From positions 1-8,086 of the forward strand of contig DATFAS010000057.1 of the NCBI GenBank assembly GCA_035254305.1: a DNA stretch of 8,086 nt. Direction: 5' to 3'. The notes beneath the pieces are model-generated. The model did no database searches. It saw only the letters and a program-made list of their open reading frames with translations, and was not told the origin of the DNA. This document shows positions 1-6,080 of this stretch, piece after piece. The stretch's first letter is position 1. Every line of letters begins with the position of its first letter. The DNA is from DATFAS01 sp035254305 (GTDB taxonomy: Bacteria; Bacillota; Bacilli; Aneurinibacillales; RAOX-1). Both the position numbers and the translations under genes were made by a program.

Positions 1-81
1 ATATTTATTTTTTCCAAGCTAGAATACCCTTAAAAACAGCCTATATTTACCTTTAACCTGGTAAAAATTTATCAAAATACT

Positions 82-97
82 ATTTTTTATAAAAAAT
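82..97. repeat. 16-bp A/T palindrome
   Basis: ATTTTTTATAAAAAAT is a perfect palindrome built only of A and T. It lies 11 bp from the CRGCGAW array, in the gene-free left end of the window. In such AT-rich DNA it could arise by chance, and no function can be assigned. It has no GC-rich stem, so it is not a convincing terminator. Bases 1-81 hold nothing I can identify. Confidence 0.4.
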
Positions 98-108
98 CAT
101 TTGCCTTT

Positions 109-204
109 CAGCGAACTTTCGGCGAAAATGCTTTGATCTCCGGCGAATTTCCAGCGAAAAAGCATCAAATTCCAGCGATTCTTCAGCGAAGCATACTGAG
201 GATA
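109..204. repeat. Ordered array of six CRGCGAW motifs, 32-bp period
   Basis: The 7-mer CRGCGAW starts at 109, 120, 141, 152, 173 and 184, each time preceded by pyrimidines. The start-to-start distances are 11, 21, 11, 21 and 11 bp, so the array is three 32-bp units with two motifs each. Read on the minus strand the motif is close to TTCGCTGRAA. The sequence between motifs is only partly conserved; TTTGAT at 132-137 and ATCAAA at 164-169 form a weak inverted pair across unit 2. The steps are near one and two helical turns, which would place all motifs on one face of the DNA. That fits a protein-binding array, but a decayed intergenic repeat family is equally possible. There is no gene in 1-259. 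Confidence 0.7.
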
Positions 205-210
205 AATTTT

Positions 211-244
211 CATGACCCTCTCTAATCATTTCGAGAGGATCATG
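211..244 (-). terminator. Hairpin after the RsfA-like gene, possible terminator
   Basis: CATGACCCTCTC (211-222) and GAGAGGATCATG (233-244) form a 12-bp inverted repeat with a 10-nt loop. The only DNA mismatch (216/239) becomes a G-U wobble in minus-strand RNA but a C-A mismatch in plus-strand RNA, so the minus transcript folds better. The hairpin starts 15 nt after the stop codon of the RsfA-like gene. The bases that follow, AAAATTTATCC, are not a proper U-tract, so termination efficiency is uncertain. Confidence 0.6.
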
Positions 245-259
245 CCTAATTATCTTCTT

Positions 260-1120
260 CTAACTCCCAATCTGCAGAACTCCACCAAATCCATCTATGA
301 TGTATTTTAATCTCTGATTATAAGATTTAAGATTCTGCACCTTAGCCGCATCCCCTAATTGGTTAAAAGTAGCTATTTCTTTCGCCAATTTCGAAACTTC
401 AGCCTGCAATTCGTTATTACGCTTTTTTTCAACCATTAATTGCTGCTCTTTCTTTCTCAATAAGATTGCAAGATTTTCCTTTTCTTTACTCATTTCCAAC
501 TTCATTGTCACCAGATGCTGATCTGCATCTCGATTCTGGATCGCCATACTCGATAAAAGATATAGACTTCTTAGAAGTTCATTCAAATGAATACCAGGCA
601 ATTGTTGAATATTAGAAATAAATCCAGACAGCAGATCAAGAAGATCCACTTCTTGGGACTCAGTGGATACGGAGATCACTGGCAATTGTTCCTGTTCGAT
701 TGTTTTAAATAGAAGAGCATTAACATCCGATTTCTCCTCCATCTTCTTCTCACTCTTTTTATCCTTGATGATCGAATAATATTTATAATTGACTGACTGA
801 TATCCGCGACCCAAGATTTGGGCAATCTCATCAAGAATATCGGTAATATTTTTTGCCCCTTCATCCTGACGATCATTGATATACTGATGCATAAACTCAA
901 TTTCCGATTTTGACCATTTTCTATTTATTTTTTCTCCGTTTGTTTTATTTTGATACTCTGATAAGTTCACCATCATCAGAGCATTAAAATAAGACACCAA
1001 TGTCCCTACTTTTAACTGATGTTTCATTTCTAAGTCACTAATAGCTTGCTCTTCCATATCGTGATGCTTCTGTTCTAAAAACAGCTTAGTTAATTCAAAA
1101 ATAGCTGATTTCAGCCCCAT
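260..1120 (-). CDS. RsfA-like regulator (Myb/SANT-like domain plus coiled coil)
   Basis: This is probably a DNA-binding regulator of the RsfA type, which in Bacillus is made in the forespore and tunes sigma-F/sigma-G gene expression. The evidence is layout rather than strong identity. Residues about 66-122 resemble a Myb/SANT-like trihelix (KWSKSEIEFMHQYI, then ILDEIAQILGR, then VNYKYYSIIK), followed by a basic linker. Residues about 205-255 are rich in Lys, Glu and Leu and look like a coiled coil, as in RsfA. A stretch near residues 26-48 (ISDLEMKHQLKVGTLVSYF) could be an extra helix-turn-helix. There is no signal peptide or membrane segment. Two ATGs lie 6 nt apart. I chose the second (286 residues) because AGGAGG is 8 nt before it but only 2 nt before the first, which would end the gene at 1126. 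A terminator separates it from the PilZ unit, so it stands alone. The family call is moderate; the role is inferred. Confidence 0.6.
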   Translation of the reverse strand: MGLKSAIFELTKLFLEQKHHDMEEQAISDLEMKHQLKVGTLVSYFNALMMVNLSEYQNKTNGEKINRKWSKSEIEFMHQYINDRQDEGAKNITDILDEIAQILGRGYQSVNYKYYSIIKDKKSEKKMEEKSDVNALLFKTIEQEQLPVISVSTESQEVDLLDLLSGFISNIQQLPGIHLNELLRSLYLLSSMAIQNRDADQHLVTMKLEMSKEKENLAILLRKKEQQLMVEKKRNNELQAEVSKLAKEIATFNQLGDAAKVQNLKSYNQRLKYIIDGFGGVLQIGS

Positions 1121-1176
1121 CCTCATCCCCTCCTCAACAAGAAATAATACAAATCAAAAAAATACTCAAACAGGCC

Positions 1177-1206
1177 TAGTATAACATTTCGTTTCCAAAG
1201 TATTCT
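1177..1206 (-). promoter_or_regulatory. Candidate SigG-like promoter of the RsfA-like gene
   Basis: On the minus strand AGAATA (1201-1206), a 17-nt spacer and TATACTA (1177-1183) closely match the forespore SigG pattern TGAATA-N17/18-CATACTA, with one mismatch in each box. The -10 lies about 56 nt before the chosen start codon. The same bases also read as an extended -10 vegetative promoter (TGT-TATACT) with a poor -35, so the sigma factor is uncertain. The 1127-1393 gap otherwise holds only this site, the upstream terminator and short inverted repeats. Confidence 0.45.
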
Positions 1207-1336
1207 TTTTGGGGGTTTTCGATCCCCTATTTCCGTTAATTACCATTGTATACATAGTGTTAATACAAATAAAAGGATAGAATGAATGTATCGTTTATTA
1301 TGTTAAGAAGAGCTTATAAACTTTGAATTAGCGGCT

Positions 1337-1382
1337 AAAATAAAAAAGTGGAATTTACAGGCCTGAACCCTAAATTCCACTT
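1337..1382 (-). terminator. Intrinsic terminator of the PilZ unit
   Basis: AAGTGGAATTTA (1346-1357) and TAAATTCCACTT (1371-1382) are perfectly complementary over 12 bp with a 13-nt loop. In minus-strand RNA the stem is followed directly by UUUUAUUUUA. It begins 11 nt after the stop codon of the PilZ gene and separates that unit from the RsfA-like gene. Confidence 0.9.
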
Positions 1383-1393
1383 AAACATTTAGT

Positions 1394-2005
1394 TTATCTA
1401 CCAGACAGACGATTCTGCCTTTGTTTTTCAAAGCAGTACTGAATGATCTGTGTCCGTGATTTTTCATCCATCCTTGTAAATTCAACCCCAACATTTTTCT
1501 TAGTAGAATCTTCTTGTGGAGTAATCCGAGCAACTCTAGCCTGAAATTTAATAAGTTCGGATGTCTTCTGGGGAATGATAAGCGTGCAAGGAATGTCTTC
1601 ATTTTCTTTAATTTCGAAGGATTGCGGGCAAGTAAATAATAGTCCGCCTCCACTAATATTAACTGTGGGAAATTTCATATCCTTAACCGTTAAATCTAAG
1701 GTTGCGGGAACTCGGAAATTTTCCCTTCTTTGGATTTTGGCAATGTTATTTTCTAAAGGCTTCTGAATTCGATAAAGAGCAATATTTTCTCTTTTCCTCC
1801 CGATGATCTTACTAAAAAATCGATATTGGCTTTCCCCTGTAACAAAGAGAATTTCTAATGTCTGATCCTCGGGAAGAATGATAATTTTATTAGCAGCCAC
1901 AGGATAAGCAATCAAAATTTCATCATCAAGAATCTCTGCTACAATCGTTTTATATGTACCTTGCTCCGTATTAACAATAATTGTTTGATTCACACTCGGG
2001 TACAT
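1394..2005 (-). CDS. PilZ-domain c-di-GMP-binding protein, YcgR/MotI-like flagellar brake
   Basis: A cytoplasmic c-di-GMP receptor of 203 residues. Residues about 5-85 form a beta-rich YcgR-type N-terminal domain. The PilZ domain spans about 91-195 and carries both ligand-binding signatures: QRRENFR, giving R94-x3-R98, and NISGGG, giving N116-x-S118-x2-G121. A VGVEF strand follows at 172-176, then a C-terminal helix. Length and domain order match Bacillus MotI (YpfA) and a short YcgR; those proteins bind the motor when c-di-GMP rises and slow or disengage it. No membrane segment is present. AGGAGG lies 4 nt before the ATG. It follows the 138-residue gene by 23 nt, so the two are co-transcribed, and it ends at a strong terminator. 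Position beside flagellar genes supports a motility role over other PilZ roles such as polysaccharide control, but the motor target is inferred. Confidence 0.88.
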   Translation of the reverse strand: MYPSVNQTIIVNTEQGTYKTIVAEILDDEILIAYPVAANKIIILPEDQTLEILFVTGESQYRFFSKIIGRKRENIALYRIQKPLENNIAKIQRRENFRVPATLDLTVKDMKFPTVNISGGGLLFTCPQSFEIKENEDIPCTLIIPQKTSELIKFQARVARITPQEDSTKKNVGVEFTRMDEKSRTQIIQYCFEKQRQNRLSGR

Positions 2006-2028
2006 GGTTCCTCCTAAATCATTAACCG

Positions 2029-2445
2029 TTATTTTCGCTTGATCAAATTCCGAATCTTATCAATCCATCTGGATAACCAGCTTTTCATTTTTGCTTCCTT
2101 ATAGCTCTGAATGTAAAAAAACGGATCTTTAGAATTTGTCCTTTTCCTCCACTCCAAGAAAAACGGCGACTTGTGCTTTTCTCTCTCGAATAAGTGGACA
2201 ATATGAGAATAGATTTCTTTGCCCTGTTCTTCTAGAGGGTTAGGTAGTAAAAAAAACAGAATTAAATCCTGATCCTTCACCTGTGTTCTTTCCGATAATA
2301 ACCGAATCCCAGAAAGTTCCTTAGGGATTAGGTTATGTTTCGTATAAAAAGGACTTGTAAAAATCTGATTTAGCCATTTGTTGAACATCAAGATCAGAGC
2401 CACATCTGGTATTAATATATTAAGCTGGTATACGCGATGTTTCAT
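2029..2445 (-). CDS. Unrecognised 138-residue protein co-transcribed with PilZ
   Basis: I do not recognise this protein. It has a hydrophobic N-terminal stretch (about residues 7-29, interrupted by Asp, Asn and Lys, so not a clear membrane helix), a mid-region with LILFFLLPNPLEEQ (about 61-74), and a basic, aromatic tail SWLSRWIDKIRNLIKRK (122-138). That tail could form an amphipathic, membrane-associating helix. There is no signal-peptide cleavage pattern and no cysteine. GGAGAG sits 9 nt before the ATG, a modest ribosome binding site. It is the first gene of a two-gene unit with its own promoter after the flagellar terminator, and the PilZ gene starts 23 nt after its stop. It does not resemble FliW or CsrA, which follow flgL in Bacillus subtilis. 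A role linked to c-di-GMP or the motor is suggested only by position. Confidence 0.75.
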   Translation of the reverse strand: MKHRVYQLNILIPDVALILMFNKWLNQIFTSPFYTKHNLIPKELSGIRLLSERTQVKDQDLILFFLLPNPLEEQGKEIYSHIVHLFEREKHKSPFFLEWRKRTNSKDPFFYIQSYKEAKMKSWLSRWIDKIRNLIKRK

Positions 2446-2536
2446 ATAAAATGACTCTCCAATTATTAGGTATCCAAAACCAATCCAACTATCCCCACAC
2501 TATTTATTCTATCATAGCGGACTTCACATCGAAATA

Positions 2537-2546
2537 ACACTAGTGT
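2537..2546. promoter_or_regulatory. ACACTAGTGT palindrome beside the promoter
   Basis: A perfect 10-bp palindrome lies immediately downstream of the -10 box of the candidate promoter at 2548-2577, where the start of transcription would fall. The flanks extend it imperfectly (TAACACTAGTGTAA). The position suits a repressor operator, but no regulator can be named and the site may be chance. Confidence 0.35.
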
Positions 2547-2547
2547 A

Positions 2548-2577
2548 ATTATTGTTAGTATTACAAACCTATGTCAA
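2548..2577 (-). promoter_or_regulatory. Candidate SigA promoter of the 138-aa/PilZ unit
   Basis: On the minus strand TTGACA (2572-2577) is a perfect vegetative -35, followed by an 18-nt spacer and AATAAT (2548-2553), five of six matches to TATAAT. The 5' leader would be about 95 nt. The -35 starts two bases after the U-tract of the flgL terminator. No sigma-28 core is seen in this gap, so this pair appears to be expressed independently of the late flagellar genes. Confidence 0.6.
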
Positions 2578-2579
2578 CC

Positions 2580-2611
2580 AAAATAAAAAAAGGCCAACAC
2601 CTTGTTGACCT
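2580..2611 (-). terminator. Intrinsic terminator of the flgM-flgN-flgK-flgL operon
   Basis: AGGCCAACA (2591-2599) and TGTTGACCT (2603-2611) form a 9-bp stem with a 3-nt loop; the single DNA mismatch is a U-G wobble in minus-strand RNA. The stem is followed by UUUUUUUAUUUU reading leftwards. It starts 11 nt after the flgL stop codon, a classical Rho-independent terminator. Confidence 0.9.
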
Positions 2612-2622
2612 ATAACATTTTG

Positions 2623-3537
2623 TTACTTTATGAAATCCACTAAAGTTTGTTGGATAATCCGAGCCCCAACCGAAAGCGCGGCATTTTGGACATTTTCCTT
2701 CGTTTGCAAATCCGTAATCACCTTGGCAATATCCGTATCCTCTTGGCTCGATAGTAAAGATGTCGTCGATACCTCCATATCATCCAAACGAGAGATACTT
2801 AAATCCATTCGATTCATACGGGCACCTAACTCAGATCTTTGTTGAGTGACATTGTTGAGTTGTTTGTCTAGATCACCAAGTTGGTCACCTACACTTGGTG
2901 TCCCGGTTGTTAATCCAGATATAATATTATCTAGGACTCCAAAGACATTAGGAGTAGTTCCACTTGTAAAATCGAAAATATTAGTACCATTCGTATTAAT
3001 TTGCACAAAATTATTCTTTCCTACTTGCCAATTGATCGGTTGATTATTGCTATTCACATAGTTAACCGTTGGTGGGTTAGTAGTGTTGTCAGTAACACAT
3101 GGGGCAGTTTTTGTGTCCGTTCCGGCAAATATGTATCTCCCAGCAATTTCTGAATTTGCTACATCACCCAAATGTTCTTTAAGCTGTTGAATTTCATCTG
3201 AAATCGCCTTTTTGGACTCTGGATCATTCGTATCATTGCTCCCTTTCACGGTAAGCTCACGTACACGTTGGAGAACCTGTGTCATCTCATTAAGTGAGCT
3301 ATCCGTTTGATCCATCCAGTCTTTTCCTTCTTGTGCATTGGTTTTAAACTGTTGCACATCATTCAATGAATGGCGATACGTCATGCCACGGACAGCTGAA
3401 ACCGGATCATCCGAAGGCCTATTTACTCTTCTCCCAGAAGATAACTGCTCCTGATCCTTTGCTAGTGCACGATAGCTTTTGGATAGATTATATAGCATGT
3501 TTGAATTAAGCATATTCTGATTCACACGAAAGCCCAT
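2623..3537 (-). CDS. flgL: Flagellar hook-filament junction protein FlgL (HAP3)
   Basis: FlgL is exported by the flagellar type III apparatus and forms the second junction layer between hook (via FlgK) and flagellin. The 304 residues match the family. The N-terminal flagellin-like helical domain holds LSSGRRVNRPSDDP (32-45) and WMDQTDSSLNEMTQVLQRVRE (about 74-94). IAGRYIFAGTDT (131-142) marks entry to the surface-exposed middle. The C-terminal helix (267-304, DTDIAKVITDLQ through ARIIQQTLVDFIK) packs against the N-terminal one in the tube. AGGAGG is 7 nt before the ATG and uses bases of the flgK stop codon (TAGGAGG), so translation of the two is probably coupled. The gap to flgK is 11 nt, and the gene ends the operon. 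One oddity is a single cysteine (C147) in the variable middle region; FlgK and FliD here have none. Confidence 0.97.
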   Translation of the reverse strand: MGFRVNQNMLNSNMLYNLSKSYRALAKDQEQLSSGRRVNRPSDDPVSAVRGMTYRHSLNDVQQFKTNAQEGKDWMDQTDSSLNEMTQVLQRVRELTVKGSNDTNDPESKKAISDEIQQLKEHLGDVANSEIAGRYIFAGTDTKTAPCVTDNTTNPPTVNYVNSNNQPINWQVGKNNFVQINTNGTNIFDFTSGTTPNVFGVLDNIISGLTTGTPSVGDQLGDLDKQLNNVTQQRSELGARMNRMDLSISRLDDMEVSTTSLLSSQEDTDIAKVITDLQTKENVQNAALSVGARIIQQTLVDFIK

Positions 3538-3548
3538 ATCATTACCTC

Positions 3549-5009
3549 CTACAATCCTACCTTACCCATCCCATTAATGACCTTGTCCAAAATTTCATCC
3601 ATCGTCGTGACTACCCGAGCAGATGCATTGTATGCTTGCTGAAAGCGAACCATATTTGACATTTCCTCATCCAACGAAACCCCGGAAACCGATTGACGTC
3701 GATTATCAACTTGGTTAAGCAACACTTGCGAATTCTCCTGCATCCCTTGTGCTTGTTGAGAATCAATCCCTAACTGACCAATCATATTTTGATAGAAATC
3801 ATCAGCCGTTGAAGTTGCATAAATATTCGTTGGTGTATCTGGATCTGTAAATAAAAGTGATGAATCAAATTTCAAATCTGCAATCTTCTGGGCATTCTGT
3901 CCATCTCCTTGGGAGGATGAAGTTGCCGCAGCAATATTATCCAGTGAATTCAAAATAGATGAATTGACAGCTATATTTCCAGCATTGATTGTTGTTCCTG
4001 AAGACGGTACAAAGAAATCTAGATTAGCAGGAGTAGAAGCCTTATTGTTTATATCCGCTAAATTTATCCCACTACTGTGCAGAGCATCTACTTGATTAGC
4101 AAATTCGGATACTAATGAATCTAGTTTATTTTGAAAATCAGGAATTGAATTGTATCGGGATTCAATTCGCCCTAATAGCTCACCTGATGTCAGGGTTGTT
4201 TCAGATGTCTCCCCTTCAATACTTACTTTACCTGTGGAATCAACCGATAACTTATTGGCTGTTCTATCTTGAATAAGTGAGGTTTGACTCGAACCCACCG
4301 TTACGTTAATCATTCCGTTAGTAGAATTCGTCACATTAATATCTACTAGCTTAGAAAGTTTGTCTAAGAGAAGATCCCGCTTGTCATATAAATCATTAGG
4401 CTCATAATTATTCGGTACAATACGTGAAATTTGATCATTTAAATCTTTAATCTGAGTAGCTATTGAATTGATATCATCTACTTTGGTAGAAATCACATTA
4501 TCTAAATCTGTTTTCATATCTTCCAATGAATTATTGACAAACTGGAAGGACTCAGCTAATGCTACACCTCTTTGACGAACTACGGATCTAGCAGCTGAAC
4601 TTTCTGGATTCTTGGCCAATTCCTGCCAACTCGCATAAAACTGATCCATAGCATTAGCAATTCCATTCTCAGATGGCTCATTCGTAATCTCTTCAATCTT
4701 TGTATAGGTATCCCCCATAGCTTCCCAATAGCCTAGCTTTTTGTTCTCTCCACGATATTGATCATCTAAGAAATCCTCACGTAACCGGGTAATTTTATTT
4801 ACTTCCACACCTGTTCCCATCTGAGCTGGTGATTTATCAACACTCATCCCCGGTACAGGAATAGCATTAGTTGCCTGCATTTCAGCTCGTTGGCGAGTGT
4901 ATCCCTCAGTATTAGCATTGGATATATTATGACCTGTTGTATAGAGTGCTGCTTGTTGAGCATACAATCCTCTTTTTCCTAATTCTAAACCAAAAAAGGT
5001 GGAAGTCAT
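3549..5009 (-). CDS. flgK: Flagellar hook-associated protein FlgK (HAP1)
   Basis: FlgK is exported after hook completion and forms the first junction layer on the hook tip. The 486 residues are close to the Bacillus length. The N-terminal rod/hook signature GHNISNANTEGYTRQ is at 26-40. The hook-associated helical region follows (EDFLDDQYRGENKKLGYWE, then the FYASWQELAKNPES segment near 130-143). The middle is a Ser/Thr/Asn-rich variable region. The C-terminal export and packing helix LDEEMSNMVRFQQAYNASAR starts at 446. There is no cysteine and no Sec signal, as expected for a flagellar export substrate. GGAGG lies 9-10 nt before the ATG. It sits 38 nt after flgN, whose product is its chaperone, and just ahead of its partner flgL. 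The operon is driven by the sigma-28 promoter ahead of flgM. Confidence 0.97.
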   Translation of the reverse strand: MTSTFFGLELGKRGLYAQQAALYTTGHNISNANTEGYTRQRAEMQATNAIPVPGMSVDKSPAQMGTGVEVNKITRLREDFLDDQYRGENKKLGYWEAMGDTYTKIEEITNEPSENGIANAMDQFYASWQELAKNPESSAARSVVRQRGVALAESFQFVNNSLEDMKTDLDNVISTKVDDINSIATQIKDLNDQISRIVPNNYEPNDLYDKRDLLLDKLSKLVDINVTNSTNGMINVTVGSSQTSLIQDRTANKLSVDSTGKVSIEGETSETTLTSGELLGRIESRYNSIPDFQNKLDSLVSEFANQVDALHSSGINLADINNKASTPANLDFFVPSSGTTINAGNIAVNSSILNSLDNIAAATSSSQGDGQNAQKIADLKFDSSLLFTDPDTPTNIYATSTADDFYQNMIGQLGIDSQQAQGMQENSQVLLNQVDNRRQSVSGVSLDEEMSNMVRFQQAYNASARVVTTMDEILDKVINGMGKVGL

Positions 5010-5047
5010 GAACCTGTTCCTCCATTTCCAAATTTACCATAAAAGTC

Positions 5048-5533
5048 TTATGCCTTCGCATCTAGAAAATTCACATGTCCTTTAGAGGAACGAGGACCGT
5101 ACCCAATCGCAGGCTCTCTCTGGATCAAGATCCCCATAGAGTATTGAACATAGGATAAGGAGAGCTTAATCAATTCCTGATTACTCTTTACAAGCTGTTG
5201 AATCTCTTCAACCAAAACTGTTAGCTGTTGTGCACTTTGAATCAATGAACTTTTCTCCTCCTGATTATCAAGACAACGAATTAAGTCATTCACTGTAGAG
5301 ATCTGGGATGGAAGCTTCTTCTCCGAAGCAAATTGTTTTACCTGTTGCTGCCGTTCACCTTCTAATTTACCTATCTGCTCGACGAGAGTACTCTCTTGGT
5401 TAATCACGTTCTGCAGAAGTTTTGCATCCCCATTCACAAGCACCATCTGCTTCTCTTTCTCTAGATCAAGCAATCTCTTATGAATGACAAGCATCTTCTC
5501 TAATGTTTGTTTGATCTTCCCGAGAGTCTCCAT
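5048..5533 (-). CDS. flgN: FlgN-type export chaperone for FlgK and FlgL
   Basis: FlgN is a small helical cytoplasmic chaperone that binds the C-terminal helices of FlgK and FlgL and delivers them to the export gate. The 161 residues are mostly heptad-like helix: METLGKIKQTLEKMLVIHKRLLDLEKEKQ at the start, then LLQNVINQESTLVEQIGKLEGERQ, a break near 70-80, and a second long helix through LVEEIQQLVKSNQELIKLSL. The tail SYVQYSMGILIQREP followed by a GYGPRSSKG loop is typical of Gram-positive FlgN (YvyG). AGGAGG lies 5 nt before the ATG, and the gap from flgM is 16 nt. FlgN sequences are poorly conserved, so position directly between flgM and flgK carries much of the call. An alternative is a generic helical chaperone, which is unlikely here. 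Confidence 0.92.
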   Translation of the reverse strand: METLGKIKQTLEKMLVIHKRLLDLEKEKQMVLVNGDAKLLQNVINQESTLVEQIGKLEGERQQQVKQFASEKKLPSQISTVNDLIRCLDNQEEKSSLIQSAQQLTVLVEEIQQLVKSNQELIKLSLSYVQYSMGILIQREPAIGYGPRSSKGHVNFLDAKA

Positions 5534-5549
5534 CGCTTCCTCCTAGGTG

Positions 5550-5813
5550 TTATTTTTTCCAGAAATCAATCATTTTCTCTGCAACCTTATTCGTATCTAC
5601 CTTATAGCTTCCATCGGCAATTTGGTTCTTGATAGCTTCAATCTTCTTCTGCCGATCTAATTGATCCGACTGTAAAGCTTGGGAAAGTTCTTGTCCTTTA
5701 GCAGATATTTGTACATCATCAACAGATGTCCGTTTATTCGTATCCTTCACATTCAAACGATTGACCTGATTCTGATAAGAATATAAGCCGAATTTCGTAT
5801 TATCTATTCTCAT
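5550..5813 (-). CDS. flgM: Anti-sigma-28 factor FlgM
   Basis: FlgM binds and inhibits sigma-28 (SigD/FliA) in the cytoplasm and is exported once the hook is finished, releasing late flagellar transcription. The 87 residues have the family layout: a disordered polar N-terminal half starting MRIDNTKFGLYSYQNQ, a DDVQIS motif (32-37), and the sigma-binding C-terminal helices KIEAIKNQIADGSYKVDTNK through AEKMIDFWKK. I chose this ATG rather than the one at 5831 because GGAG sits about 8 nt before it, the family starts this way (MKI/MRI), and the longer form would add six residues behind a poorly placed purine run. It is the first gene of flgM-flgN-flgK-flgL. A sigma-28 promoter lies just upstream, so FlgM restrains its own synthesis. 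Confidence 0.95.
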   Translation of the reverse strand: MRIDNTKFGLYSYQNQVNRLNVKDTNKRTSVDDVQISAKGQELSQALQSDQLDRQKKIEAIKNQIADGSYKVDTNKVAEKMIDFWKK

Positions 5814-5846
5814 ATAGATTTCTCCTGTCATTTCCCTTTTTTTATA

Positions 5847-5873
5847 TTATCGGAAGGACACAAAAAATGTTTA
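5847..5873 (-). promoter_or_regulatory. Sigma-28 (SigD) promoter of flgM operon
   Basis: On the minus strand TAAA (5870-5873), a 16-nt spacer and CCGATAA (5847-5853) match the flagellar sigma-28 consensus TAAA-N15-(G)CCGATAA; only the leading G is T here. The -10 is 33 nt before the flgM start codon, which predicts a leader of about 25-30 nt. The promoter ahead of fliD has the same boxes and the same spacing. Confidence 0.9.
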
Positions 5874-6080
5874 ATCGTTGACAAAAAGTATTTATAAGGA
5901 AGGTACATTATTGAGGAGTTTATACTATTAGTCTAGTCAGAATCTGACTATATAGCAAGTTGAGGAGTAGAAAAACTTAACGATATAGGTGTTGATGATG
6001 TGATAAGAAGATTTTTTCTATTGAAACGTTGCTATTCGTAATTTATAGTTAAACTCTAAATAAATGACAAAAGAAGTCTA
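5874..6080. other. Non-coding AT-rich gap between flgM and the YjfB gene
   Basis: The two genes are 311 nt apart. Besides the flgM promoter and the hairpin at 6081-6114, this stretch shows only a short inverted repeat (5934-5950) and two plus-strand GAGGAG tracts with no usable ORF behind them. I found no RNA gene, riboswitch consensus or convincing promoter on the plus strand. Confidence 0.6.
5934..5950. repeat. Perfect 8-bp inverted repeat with 1-nt centre
   Basis: TAGTCAGA-A-TCTGACTA is perfectly symmetric. With one central base it cannot fold into an ordinary RNA hairpin without opening the inner pairs, so a dimeric protein-binding site is more natural than a terminator. It lies about 60 bp upstream of the flgM -35. 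The function is unknown. Confidence 0.45.

Noticed and set aside
109..204. CRISPR-like array (32-bp period)
   Set aside because: The repeated part is only 7 bp and there are no constant long repeats separated by unique spacers; the whole unit is partly conserved. No cas gene is near.
1211..1227. GGGG/CCCC hairpin as a terminator
   Set aside because: Only a 4-bp stem, and on the minus strand it is followed by A residues rather than U; on the plus strand no U-tract follows.
1282..1326. Plus-strand 14-codon ORF with AAGGA ahead of ATG
   Set aside because: Very short, no convincing promoter, ends quickly in AT-rich DNA; expected by chance.
2292..2298. Plus-strand CCGATAA as a sigma-28 promoter
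   Set aside because: No TAAA at 15-16 nt upstream; inside the 138-aa gene.
2630..3043. Two plus-strand ORFs opposite flgL
   Set aside because: Antisense shadows of a well-supported gene, with cysteine- and serine-rich low-quality translations.
4244..4250. Plus-strand CCGATAA as a sigma-28 promoter
   Set aside because: No TAAA at the required distance and the site is inside flgK, antisense to it.
5878..5898. Plus-strand TTGACA/TATAAG promoter upstream of flgM
   Set aside because: The spacer is only 9 nt and no ORF or RNA follows on the plus strand.
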